Source: Euclidia mi
Lineage: Eukaryota; Arthropoda; Insecta; Lepidoptera; Erebidae
DNA length: 64,000 bases
Reading direction: 5' to 3'
Assembly (NCBI GenBank): GCA_944739405.2
Contig: OX123183.2
Coordinates: 124,008,331-124,072,330 of the forward strand
Made by a program: the position numbers and the translations under genes. Below the pieces are notes generated by a model, which was not told the origin of the DNA, searched no databases, and saw only the letters and a list, made by a program, of their open reading frames with translations. The stretch's first letter is position 1. Each line of letters starts with the position of its first letter. Shown piece by piece: positions 47,813-58,008 of this stretch.

Positions 47813-48217
47813 TTGCAAGTGGCCGGTGTCTACAAAATAGACTGTGACTGTGGGCTCTCATACATTGGACAAACCAAGAGAAGCATAGGCATCCGGCTTA
47901 AAGAACATATAGCTGACATAAAACATAAACGCTCAACAAAGTCTGCTGTTTGTGAACAAGTGGAAAAAGGACCCAACCACTACCTGCGATTTGATGAACT
48001 ACAGATACTCGCAAAAGAACACCGTTTTCTTCCAAGGATGATAGGCGAGGCTATTGAAATTAAAAAACACCCTAATTTCAATAGGGAAGACGGTTGGAAT
48101 GTTCCTCCAGCTTGGGACCCTGTCATAAGGCTAATGAAACCCAAGAAGGACAAAGTCACCAGAAGACCTGAGGACACTGTGAGCTCATTCTGCGTAAATA
48201 GTAACACCAATAGTTGA
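47813..48217 (+). pseudogene. Penelope-like GIY-YIG endonuclease domain
   Basis: 134 codons. GVYKIDCDCGLSYIGQTKRS gives the split GIY...YIG pair with the CxC insertion usual in Penelope-like elements, then IRLKEHIADIKH (catalytic Arg/Glu helix) and MIGEAIEIKKHPNFNREDGW (conserved Glu and C-terminal Asn/Arg). The domain itself looks complete. It nicks target DNA for priming in this family. It is cut off from its RT by frame breaks between 47389 and 47812. Confidence 0.85.
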
Positions 48218-48870
48218 AAAATGTTCGGGTACATTGAGATAACTTATACATTCAAGAAATCAAGACAAAAATAATCTCAGTCTGCCGTGAACATGAATCC
48301 TGTAAAGAGTTCAAAACGTCGGCTAGTAATAAAAAACGTAGTTTCTAGATCATTCGGTTTAAATGTAATAACAAGTGAAACCAATATAATGCGATAAAAT
48401 CCGTAAACTGTAGTTTAATTTTAAAACATCATTCACTTCACAAGTTCGATTTAATCTTACGTTACTTTTACTCATTATTTTACAACGAAACGTGAGGCTA
48501 TTTATGACCATCTGTTGCTAATTAATCCTCGCGGGCAAATAGGTCATTCGCACACATGGGTTTACATCACATCTCTGTAAAGCATACAAAATTGTCGAGT
48601 AGGTATATATCGACTAACGGCGGCGGATAGCGCGCTTTCCATTAATTTTACATCAGTACTTTAGTACCCGAATCGGAAATTTAATATAAGACCTAAGAGA
48701 GCCTGTGCTGTGTGTCACAAACTCACAATACAATAAAAAATTATTCAGAATTTTATTTGAATCTAATATAAGTACCTACTAACGCCTAATATAAAACCCC
48801 TGGTCCATATTTCTCTCATTAATCTTCTGTGCTGCTTTCCACAACCTAATCGTCACAATATCTCTTTTAG

Positions 48871-49189
48871 ATAGAAGTCTGCAAATCCCAGAATACGACG
48901 GGCTGGCTTTGCGCCCTGTACGCATACAAGGGCCTTCTCCTCGTCGTTGGGGTCTACATGGCTTGGGAAACCAGAAACGTGAAGATTTCTGCTCTCAACG
49001 ACTCCAAATATATTGGCATTAGTGTGTATTTAGTAGTGATTACGAGTGCCAGTGTGGTGGTTATCGGGACGATTATATCGGAGAGGGCTACCCTGGCGTA
49101 TATTTCGATTACCAGTCTAATTCTGATCACCACTACATCCACGCTGTGTTTACTGTTCCTGCCTAATATTGTTGCTCTTAGGACTAAAG
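48871..49189 (+). CDS. GABA-B-R2: GABA-B-R2 exon: TM5, TM6, TM7
   Basis: 319 bp, phase 0 in and phase 1 out; acceptor TCTCTTTTAG, donor AAAG|GTAAGT. It encodes IEVCKSQNTTGWLCALYAYK (loop Cys conserved in class C receptors), TM5 GLLLVVGVYMAW, intracellular ETRNVKISALNDSKYIG, TM6 SVYLVVITSASVVVIGTII, and TM7 TLAYISITSLILITTTSTLC, ending PNIVALRTK. The ALNDSKYIG loop is nearly invariant in GABA-B subunits and contributes to G-protein contact in R2. This exon looks fully functional. Confidence 0.96.
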
Positions 49190-49593
49190 GTAAGTGCTGA
49201 ATCCTATATACGTATTCTGAGAGCTGATGATCTGATCATGACTTATCCAATTAGGTATCCAATCATAGTCGGATTTTATTCAGATTAAGAAGGGTTTTAT
49301 GTAGTTTTTGATACAGGTGTGTGTGAGTGTTAAGTGTGCAAGGAAGTGGATTGTAGGTCTGTCTGTCAGGCCATAGTTTTGCCGACGTTTCAATCGGTTT
49401 GTCAGTCATAGTTCCTTGGTCATAGTCCAATAAAAGAGTCTTCTAGAATAGAAAAGAGGTATTTCAACCCCTAAGCTACCTACGCAATCAAGAAATCACA
49501 AAAAGAATATACTTATTGAAAAGAAATCTCAAAAGTTTTCATCAAAGAAAACTGATTTAGGTACATTATAAATTACCTAAACTATATTTTCAG

Positions 49594-49823
49594 CTGAAGA
49601 CGACCCAGTAATTCAAAGCCTAGGCCTGCGGCTAGAGTGTAAGACTAGAAGATTCGTGACAGATGAGACTCAAGAGCTTCACTTCAGGATAGAGATCCAA
49701 AACAAGGTGTACAGGAGAGAGGTGGCGGCCCTGGACAAGGAGATAGGGAGGCTGGAGAGGCTATTGGCTGAACCCTAGGATACAAGCAGCGGGTCTAACG
49801 TGTCTATCGCATTACATAAAAGA
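49594..49823 (+). CDS. GABA-B-R2: GABA-B-R2 exon: C-terminal coiled coil, with in-frame TAG
   Basis: Acceptor ATATTTTCAG; the first two bases complete an Ala codon. It encodes DPVIQSLGLRLECKTRRFV, then ELHFRIEIQNKVYRREVAAL, DKEIGRLERLLAEP, a coiled coil that in mammals mediates R1/R2 heterodimerisation and masks the R1 retention signal. TAG at 49776-49778 follows. Yet the reading frame continues DTSSGSNVSIALHKR to a consensus donor AAAAGA|GTAAGT at 49824, exactly in phase with the next exon at 50243. Either the protein stops at LAEP, or the TAG is a mutation, a sequence error or a readthrough site. Confidence 0.88.
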
Positions 49824-50242
49824 GTAAGTACCTAGAATTAAGTTGCTATGACTTGCTTAGATTTGTTGGCAAGGTCCATATAGTTTTTGAATTGGCCTGT
49901 ACAGTATAGCATTCCGTAAAATCTAGTAAGACTAAAAAGCTGACCTCGAGTCAAACGTCTTTTTCCTTACCGAGACGACGAGTACTCGTCTAAAATACTT
50001 TACGATATTGCTCTGAATAAGTAAATCGTACCCATCGATATATATGTACTAAGGTATTGTACCTTCAACAAAATGTTGTGTAAAAGATTAAGTTTAAAAC
50101 CATATTTAGTAATGACACATATGTATTATGTGAAACTCTTAACTTTGGTAAATAGTGTCGCAACTATTTCTGTACAAGTATAATAAAAATACTGTTTGGT
50201 CAAACCAGAATCATCTACAAGAGGTTCACTTTTATTTTACAG

Positions 50243-51146
50243 ACGGAGCTAAACACTGTAGAAGAAGAGGGTATATCGCGAGCAGACGTCAACAGACGCA
50301 CTCCAAGTGTCAGCGGTGGTCTACCAATGCTACTCCTATCAGTACTACCTCCAGTCATTCCTCGGGCCAGCTGGCCTTCCGCCGAAGCCTACCGGGGCAG
50401 AAACTCCGTCAGTTTCTAGCTCACAGCTAAAACTCAACTACCGGAAATCACAACCAGCGATAGACCGGTACAATCTCTCTCTAAACAAAAGGGAAGAGCA
50501 CACAGGTCTTCTAAGCAGATTAAACAGCTTTTTCGGCAGCAGACCGTCCAGTAGAAAAGCATCTACCATGTCAATAGCAGACCCTACGGGGCAGAGCATT
50601 GCGTCTGCTTTAAAGATGCACGTTGGGATGATAGCTGGTCTTGTGCCAGGTAACAGGAAACATTCCATAGTCTTATCCTGCAACACTCTTCATGTGCCAC
50701 ATCCAGAGTTAAAGCTAAGAAGAGAGTCGTACGCAAAGAGTGGTCCGATCATTCGCGTAACAGATGATGAACCATCCTGTTCCTTCGATCCTCAGACCTT
50801 AGGACCGCAGAAGTATATCGCTGAGCCGGAGACGAAGGTCAACTTCATGTTACCAACTACTCACAAAAGACCGATGTCTCATCAGAATTCTTGCGAGAAG
50901 TTCAAAGGTTCTCCAAGGTTTCTTCATAGAATATCGCCATCAGCTGGTAACAGCCTAACAACCTTGGATACGAGGCGAAAGACGAGCGCTAATAGTGTCT
51001 TCAATGTGACATCTAGGGTCTTTGAGGAGCAACGAAGGTACAGCCATCAGAATGTCAACCAAGATTCAGAAGGGAAGGCTATTTTGGAGAGTAGGTGGAA
51101 GTCTACGGAAGATGCAAGGCCTGGACCTTCGTCAGCAAGAGATTGA
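50243..51146 (+). CDS. GABA-B-R2: GABA-B-R2 terminal exon: cytoplasmic tail, frame-disrupted
   Basis: Acceptor TTTTATTTTACAG. The phase-0 frame gives TELNTVEEEG, RRTPSVSGGLPMLLLSVLPP, VIPRASWPSAEAYRGRNSVS, F, then TAG at 50417. The conserved tail resumes in another frame: SSSQLKLNYRKSQPAIDRYN, REEHTGLLSRLNSFFGSRPS, SRKASTMSIADPTGQ, on to SSARD and TGA at 51144-51146. Both halves resemble the insect R2 tail, so a gain of one or loss of two bases lies near 50411-50420. No intron could fit there. The tail is Ser/Thr-rich with basic RKAS/RRKTS sites of kinase-substrate type. Confidence 0.85.
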
Positions 51147-52030
51147 ATGAATTGTGCTAATAACTTGTGCCAAATATATTGAAGTACCTGTAGAACAAGT
51201 AGATTTTTGTGATTTTGAATAGAAAGCATTTATTTTAAATAGCCGTCGTTGCCAACGTCACTCATAATTTTACATCCATTTGGTGAGGTAAGAATATTGA
51301 AACATATTAGTGCATTAAGTATTTTATATATTAGATTCTAATCAACTGTATAATGTATAAATATTAGCTGTGTGCTCAATCGTCTACTAATATCTACCTA
51401 CTTAGTATAATACGCAAAGGAATAATCTAGGAATTAATTAAATTATAATTAGAGTCACATAAAATACCTCGTCGCATAAAGTTATGTTTATGTAGCCTTT
51501 TTGATAGGATCTAACTAAGTCGATGTTGATAAATATTTTAACTGTTTGTAGGCAAACATTCTTATTTTATAACTTCCCATCACGTTCGTATCTACAGCTT
51601 AATTAATATTTAAAAAAGTCTTCCGACTGACTTGGTCTAATTAAAATCTATGATATAATCAGTTTAGTCCTAGATTTTCTAATTATTCCATTTCGACATT
51701 TGTTTTCGTTGGAACAAAAGTGTGTATTAAACTTGACTTTTACTTATCTAAAACGAGATAGTAACGTTAATCTAGGTGTATAAAATCTTCTTTTTTTATA
51801 AGGTTATCAGTCCTTTTCAATTTTGATCGATTTCTATGTAAATATGATATTGCATAATTTTGAATACTATTATGACGAGTACCTACTCATTAAATTAGGT
51901 AGCTACCAATGCTGGTTTCGCCTAATCAATATTTAAGCGATGGTAAATGCCGGACGAATAAAATAATATATTATATAATAAGTAGTATAAGAAGACAGCA
52001 ATAAAGTCCGGGCATTAACGAGTAAATAAA
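51147..52030 (+). other. GABA-B-R2 3' UTR, probable
   Basis: AT-rich sequence after the stop with candidate poly(A) signals AATAAA at about 51956 and 52000-52030. No other gene seen up to 52500. Confidence 0.5.
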
Positions 52031-52845
52031 ATAAGGTTTTATGTACTTATACTTCTTGTAAATAAAATTAACCTAAGTAGACGAAAATTAAAATAAATAT
52101 TTACTGATTTTTCAGCATTTCTGTTTTTTATGATATAATGAATAAATATAAATACTTATTAAGAATATAACAAGTTATTGGGGATAGAAGAAATACATAT
52201 TTTAAACCTAATAATTGGATACTTAGATATAGTTAAACTTAAAAGTAAATTAACATTGGTCAGCCGTGTAGATATATCTAACATAGGTATTTTTAATAAA
52301 ATAAATAAATAGTTAATTTAATTATTAATATAACTGACCTCAAATGCAGATGCCAAAATAAAATTTTGTCATAAAGGAAGAACACGAGCAATAAATCTCA
52401 TTCCCTCAACCTGTTGTCCGAAATTAATATCAAACCAAAATGCAAAAAGTAGGTATCTGCTGTATATAGTCGGTTTTATATTTAAGTAGAATATCAAATT
52501 GTAAGGCCCACTTGCGTAACGTTTGATTTAAGTCACTCCTTAATTTAAAATTGTTGAACAGAATTAACAGCATAAAATAATTTAAGTTAAAAGTATTTAG
52601 CGTCCTCTTGCACAACGACAACAACGCCTAGATTTAGTTAAACATTTTATGAGGTCGGTAAAGTAGTTTCTACGTTTTGTTTCATGGTATGAAGCCTTTT
52701 TGTTACGATTTTATCGATGTTATGCGTATGTTTTCGCATAAAACCTTAGACTATATAAACTTTGAGCATAAAACAAAACGCATTGTCGTCGCCTAGCAAC
52801 GAAATGACAATTGACAAATAATAACTAGAAACTTTTGAGCATTAA

Positions 52846-53816
52846 CCCTAGAACCCTACATGGGGTGCAGGTGCACCCCACACCGATTTGTTTTCTAAAT
52901 ATCTCAATTTCTTTAATATCTACGAATTCGCGCGTCGGAGTATTTTAGTTTGGTGTCAACCGCTCGCGTTACGTCAATACCGTGACGAGGGACCGCGTTC
53001 TGTGGTCGCCTGCATAAGTGTTGTGGGGTATGCCAGTACCCCAGTGTAGTAAAATCATAAGATTATTTATTTATTACGATTGATGTATTTATTTGTAATA
53101 AGTTATTAAATTTGATTATTTATTAAAACAATAGTCTTATATGAATTAAATACAGGTATTTTTAGATATTATGAAGGTAACATTCAATGAAGTTTATTTA
53201 TTTTGTTTCGGATGGCTGTCAGAGGTTTGAATTATGAAGAAATAAGCTCTATTCTAGGCCACAAATCTGGCGAGGAAGAAATAGAAGTTGGGACCAGTTG
53301 TAATTCCTGGGTTCTTTACAAGTGTTCAAGATCAAATACATACATATATACATATCGTCACGCCTTTTATCCCCGAAGGGGTAGGCAAAGGTGTATTTCT
53401 ACACCCACTTTTCGCCAGATGTACTTTAGTCCCACGTAATAAGGGGCGAGCCTATTGCCGTACCGGGCACATTTCCAGACTCCGTGCTGCTACTGAGAAT
53501 TTCGTGACAGAAAAACCCAATAACACTGCCCGACCCAGGAATCGAACCCGGGACCGCCCGATCCCACGAGCACATTTATGCCGCGAGACCAACGAGGCAG
53601 TCAAGATCAAATAATAAGCCAAATATAAAGTTTCAGCAGCCAGTTTTGAAATTAGGTTTGGAACTGATACATGAACATTTGGAGGACCGTCACCGGATGT
53701 ATTTTCATGAATTGTTTTTTTTTTTTATTTTAAGGATTACAGTCATTTTAGTATGGGGTGTTCCAGCACCCCAGTGTAGGAATAACATGTGCGCCAAATA
53801 GTGTAGGATTCTAGGG
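52846..53816. mobile_element. piggyBac-like non-autonomous element
   Basis: 971 bp with ends CCCTAGAACCCTAC and GTAGGATTCTAGGG, flanked by TTAA on both sides (52842-52845, 53817-53820), the diagnostic piggyBac target duplication. Subterminal GGGGTGC...GCACCCC words repeat at both ends. A SINE-D copy (53357-53600) is inserted inside. A 78-codon frame at 53203-53439 (YEEISSILGHKSGEEEIEVG) might be a transposase scrap, but I cannot confirm it. Confidence 0.85.
53357..53600 (-). repeat. SINE-D copy inside piggyBac-like element
   Basis: Same SINE as 42429-42671 and 59217-59469: GCCTTTTATCCCCGAAGGGG at the left, GGAATCGAACCCGGGAC and GAGACCAACGAGGCAGTC at the right. Confidence 0.88.
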
Positions 53817-54789
53817 TTAACAATAACACAAGTAGGTACATTGTTATCAGTTATATCATCATCATCATCATGACAGCCTAGGGACGTCCACTGCTGGACA
53901 TAGGCCTCCCCCTGCTGCGTCGTCCGGTCCAGTTATATAATTATTGATAATTTTCGTCGCTAATGACAAGATGCCAATATCAGTGTGACAGTTCTTAAAT
54001 GAAATTAGCCACTAAACAGCCGATTTTCGGTAATTAATTTTGACAGTTCTTAAATCGTATTACTCGACAATTTTTTTGTTGTGCAAGACGCTAGTGATGT
54101 TTAGGCCCACTTGCGTAACGTTTGATTTAAGTCACTCCTTAATTTAAATTTTTTGAACAGAATTAACAGCATAAAATAATTTAAGTTAAAAGTATTTATC
54201 GTCCTCTTGCACAACGACAACAACGCTTAGATTTAGTTAAACATTTTATGAGGTCGGCAAAGTAGTTTCTACGTTTTGTTTCATGGCATGAAGCCTTTTT
54301 GTTACGATTTTAACGATGTTATGCGTATGGTTTCGCATAAAACCTTAGACTATATATACTTTGAGCATAAAACAAAACGCATTGTCGTCGCCTAGCAACG
54401 AAATGACAATTGACAAATAATAACTAGAAACTTTTGAGCATTAACCCCAGAACCCTACATGGGGTGCAGGTGCACCCCACACCGATTTGTTTTCTAAATA
54501 TCTCAATTTCTTTAATATCCACGAATTCGCGCGTCGGAGTATTTTAGTTTGGTATCAACCGCTCGCGTTACGTCAATACCGTGACGAGGGACCGCGTTGT
54601 GTGGTCGCCTGTCCAGTTATATAATTATTGATAATTTTCGTCGCTAATGACAAGATGCCAACATCAGTGTGACAGTTCTTAAATGAAATTAGCCACTAAT
54701 CAGCCGATTTTCGGTAGTTAATTTTGACAGTTCTTAAATCATATTACTCGACAAATTTTTCGTTGTGCAAGACGCTAGTGGTGTTTAAT

Positions 54790-57221
54790 GGGCGGTTCTA
54801 CAAAAGTTGGGCGACTTGATGTCATCAGTACATAAAACACATAATCTTTTAATTATATAAAAGCTTTCTTTGTATTTCAATTAATCCAAGTCCCTTTTAG
54901 CGGTCCACTAAATTTTGACGTATTATTTCAATATTAAGTTATTGAAAAAATGTAATCAATGTTCAAATCGTCAGTACTGTGGCGTGTCACAACTCCCAAA
55001 TTACCCAGTAGACCTTATTTTTCTCGAGAAGTATATTATTTATTATAAATTTTGCTTTTACATTGCAAACTAGGAAACATTTTGTAATGTATTTTCCATA
55101 TTACGAAATAAACTCAATTATTAATAGTTACAAAAAATTAGTGTAAACTTTGTGTTTGTTTTTACTCATCAGTCCCGTGTGCAGTATTAAAATTAAAAAA
55201 TCTTGCAAATTATTTAATTTCAAACATCAATTCCTGGATCTATTTATGGTCTATGTAGTGAAGTTATCTACAGAAGCTTCATTGGTCAAGCCTGTATCTT
55301 AAATACAGTGTCAGCGAGCCGGCAGTGGTCAGCCAGCGTGTGGTGCCAGTCAATATATCAGTACCATGGTGACCAATTATTTCCATATTTTAAAATATTT
55401 TCCTATAATTTCATTTTACCTTAGTGTTTTTTTAAAATAATGCATCCTACTCACGAAATTGACTAGTAAAAACATTGCTTGGCATTATAACTTAGAATTT
55501 GTGTCTAATCCATCAGTACCGTGTCGTCAGTCCTATGTCAGATACACCGACAAGGGACTGACGTATTACCACGGTACTGATAACTTTATGTTAGGGCCTT
55601 TAAATTTTAATAGATACTGGTAGGTAAACAATACTTTTATAATTTCTGATACAAACAACATGGCACCAGCAAATAAAAATCAAAAATTGAACAGAGAAGA
55701 GGTGTGGAAAGAGAACAGGAAGTGTGAAAAGGCCCAGTTGGCTAGAATAAGAAATGACCCTGTAAAATCAGCTGAGTGCAAAGAAAACGAGCGTTTAAGA
55801 TATTTGAAAAATAAATACCACAACAAAAAAGTATAAAAGAGACGACACTGAGGGAAAACGCACAACCAGAAGAAAATGAAAGCGACCAATTGTTAAATCG
55901 GAAAACGGATAAGTTCGTCAAAATACAACACCATCCACCACTGATGAAGCTGAAGATCTTGATACCAGTGCGCCAAAGTTATTCATCCATTCAAGTAAAT
56001 GTTATTGATGAAAGTGTCAGCAGTATCAATGCTTTGATTGAGAGTCTCTCAAATCAGTCGCATTTAAAGAGACGCTAGCAGTGCATCAGGTTTTAGGCTC
56101 TGGGATTTCACAAAATCAGTTTGTATTGGCAAGGTTGTGAGTAGTTCCAGCTTGGAACTATCAAGCACAAGTCCGAGGTTATTGACAAGGCTGTAAATAT
56201 TTCTACGATATTTTCGGATTCGGAAGAGGAAGATAATGTGCCTCTTTACAAAGAGGTGAATGAGTCGCCTGGACGTAACGACGTCCTGAAGGTTCAGAGT
56301 ATTTTTTTACTGTAGTGGAGATTATGTATTACGCTGCACCAAAAACGCAAAGCTTTAATTCAGGTTCATTAGGGGACGAGGAAGAAGGAGAGCTGAGTCA
56401 CATTCCTCCAAGTCTGCAATAAGGACGGTACTTTGTTTAAACTGGACGAAAACGACTGTCAAATATGCCAGTAGAGCAGATACTAAAAAACTTCCTGTTG
56501 CAAGCCTTATAATGAAAGGAAATGCGGTATTTCACGAATTTTAATCCAGCTGTTGATGTTTTAAAAAAGAGATTATTCAATGCTAAGTTTTCTATTTTGC
56601 TAATGTGTTTCTTAATAACTAATTAATATATTATGTTGTTTAATTTTAAAGACACTGCCTCGGTTTACAGATACTTATTTAGTTGTTATTTTTTGTTAAC
56701 ATTGAAAAGTTTATGACTGAGATTTCTATTCTGAAAATTTTATTTTAAATGTCAAAAAGTTGTTCGTTAAATATTCCATAGCTAATACTTAATATATTGT
56801 CAATTAATAAGAAAACTAACTCAGTACTAATAAAATTTCAGTGAGACTGTTTTTTTGTAGATAGTAATTAAGCAACCTCGATTTTTTTAAAGTAAACTAA
56901 ATACTCAGTATTGCCATAAATTTCATTTAAACCTAAGATATAAGTGCCATTATTAAATATCAAGAGATTTGCGATAAATCTAAAACTTCCTAAGAATTGA
57001 GTCTTTTAATCAGTACCGTGTTGGTCTCGTCAGTCCCCTGGCGCTCAATTTTACAAAAATCCAGATATTTCAAAAACGAATTAAGAAAGTTACTGGCCCC
57101 ATTTAGAATAGTTTTAGTATAATATTACCCACCACCCCATATAAAAAGAAATACAATTTTCCTTCAAAAAGTGGGTAAACAAAATTAAGGTAAAAGTCGC
57201 CCAACTTTTGTAGAAGTACCC
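54790..57221 (+). mobile_element. Sola-like DNA transposon remnant
   Basis: 2432 bp with inverted ends (GGGCGGTTCTACAAAAGTTG at the left, the matching CAACTTTTGTAGAAGTACCC at the right), flanked by TAAT (54786-54789, 57222-57225). A frame at 55660-55836 encodes NREEVWKENRKCEKAQLARI, RNDPVK, NERLRYLKNKYHNKK, a basic N-terminal module I associate with Sola-type and related transposases; it then breaks into short frames to about 56500 (a piece reads VQSIFFYCSGDYV). The word ATCAGTACCGTG or close variants occurs repeatedly. A 4-bp target duplication fits Sola, but the assignment is tentative. Confidence 0.65.
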
Positions 57222-57256
57222 TAATATATTTTTTCTCGTTAAATACATCTTAATTC

Positions 57257-57494
57257 GTGTCCGTCAGAATGAACGGTCACTAGGCGTATTTAACGTTGAA
57301 TTTATGCCTAACAATTGCTTCCCTATTGCTTCTATTTGCTTCCTATTCTCAAACAATTGCTTCCATCGTATTGTAGCAGAAAAAAACATTTTAAGAGTGA
57401 CCGTTCATTCTGATGTCAGGACGGCCGGTCACCGAGTCGTAGTGTCCTTCTTAAATAGAAATATTGAAATTCACGGTGGCCATTAATTACTTCC
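57257..57494. repeat. 238-bp insert with internal inverted repeat
   Basis: Interrupts the inner Harbinger-like end between TTAATTC and AATTTAAG (uninterrupted at about 57550-57565). It contains TCAGAATGAACGGTCACT at about 57264 and the exact reverse complement at about 57397. Confidence 0.75.
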
Positions 57495-57813
57495 AATTTA
57501 AGAATCGTTGTGCAAGTGGGCCTTAATATTTTTTTTCTCGTTAAATACATCTTAATTCAATTTAAGAATCGTTGTGCAAGTGGGCCTAAGTTCGTAATTT
57601 ATTAATAACGTTTATCTCGTATGATCATGTTAATATCATGACGGACAAGGAATATAGACACCAAAGAGTAGTTTAGTTTTTTTACGGAAATACGAATGCA
57701 GTATAATGCCAATAAGGCTGTTATTTTAGAACAAATAACACCTCTTCTTTTAAATAAAAGCATTATCTAATAATTTTGTTTTACAGTCCGATCTAAAGCT
57801 TTGAACTCTAGAG

Positions 57814-58008
57814 CAGCCATTCTCAGTGTGCTCCGCGGAACCCCAGCGCTCTACGAAGCATCTCTAATTCTCTAGTTGCTTCACGTCAGTAACATTAAAC
57901 ATTAATGGTTTTAAAGGTGCAGGACTCGGGTTTGTTTTATTTTAGGGCTCCGCCAAATATTTGGATGCCCAAAAGGGTTCCATCCCTAAAAAAGTTTGAG
58001 AGCCACTG
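57814..58008. mobile_element. hAT-like MITE
   Basis: 195 bp, ends CAGCCATTCTCA and TGAGAGCCACTG (hAT-type CAG...CTG with the CAGTGGYTCTCAA motif), flanked by 8-bp near-repeats CTCTAGAG and TTCTAGAG. Confidence 0.8.

Larger units (their letters stand above)
46847..48424 (+). mobile_element. Penelope-like retroelement with inverted terminal repeats
   Basis: 1578 bp between perfect 14-bp target duplications AACATCATTCACTT (46833-46846 and 48425-48438). The left (about 46870-47030) and right (about 48270-48424) ends are inverted copies of each other, sharing CTACAGTTTACGGATTTTAT, ACCGAATGATCTAGAAACTA and TTTACAGGATTCATGTTCAC. Inside are a partial Penelope-type RT (47071-47388) and a C-terminal GIY-YIG endonuclease (47813-48217), with a frameshifted linker. 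GIY-YIG plus this RT defines Penelope-like elements. 5'-truncated and probably dead. Confidence 0.9.
2642..51146 (+). pseudogene. GABA-B-R2: GABA-B receptor subunit 2 locus, structurally incomplete
   Basis: Class C GPCR subunit that pairs with GABA-B-R1 at the neuronal plasma membrane and couples GABA to Gi/o signalling. Nine exons lie in order on one strand: 2642-2826, 12841-12984, 27722-27834, 30306-~30456, 44752-44928, 45605-45766, 48871-49189, 49594-49823 and 50243-51146. Peptides such as VSFGSTSPALSDR, DPMERHL, ALNDSKYIG and LLLSVLPPVIPRASWPSAE match my memory of insect GABA-B-R2, including its tail, rather than R1 or R3. The N-terminal signal peptide and first exons lie upstream of the window. 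Seen directly: the exon at 30306 is truncated by an inverted duplication, the exons for the lower extracellular domain and TM1-TM3 are missing, there is an in-frame TAG at 49776, and a frame change is needed near 50417. The remaining exons look well conserved, so recent damage or misassembly is more likely than an old pseudogene. Confidence 0.85.
54104..57522. mobile_element. inner Harbinger-like MITE inserted in the outer copy
   Basis: Starts GGCCCACTTGCGTAACG at 54104 and ends CGTTGTGCAAGTGGGCC at 57522, flanked by TTA (54101-54103 and 57523-57525). Its left 510 bp match 52505-53012, including the left end of the same piggyBac-like element, but it lacks the piggyBac right end: the sequence jumps at about 54611 to the part matching 53935-54100. 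It carries the Sola-like element and a 238-bp insert (57257-57494). Confidence 0.85.
52505..57586. mobile_element. outer Harbinger-like MITE carrying a TE nest
   Basis: Terminal inverted repeats GGCCCACTTGC(GT/AC)AACG at 52505 and 57586, flanked by TAA on both sides (52502-52504, 57587-57589), the TWA target duplication of PIF/Harbinger elements. Its own sequence is 52505-54103 plus 57523-57586; between them lies a second copy of the same family. No transposase is seen. Confidence 0.82.

Noticed and set aside
2642..49189. Assignment as GABA-B-R1 or a metabotropic glutamate receptor
   Set aside because: ALNDSKYIG, DPMERHL and the tail SVLPPVIPRASWPSAE fit insect R2; no glutamate-receptor cysteine-rich domain is seen, though missing exons limit this test.
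52505..54787. Simple tandem duplication of a 680-bp sequence
   Set aside because: TTA flanks at 54101-54103 and 57523-57525 and the resumed outer end show a nested insertion of one family member into another.
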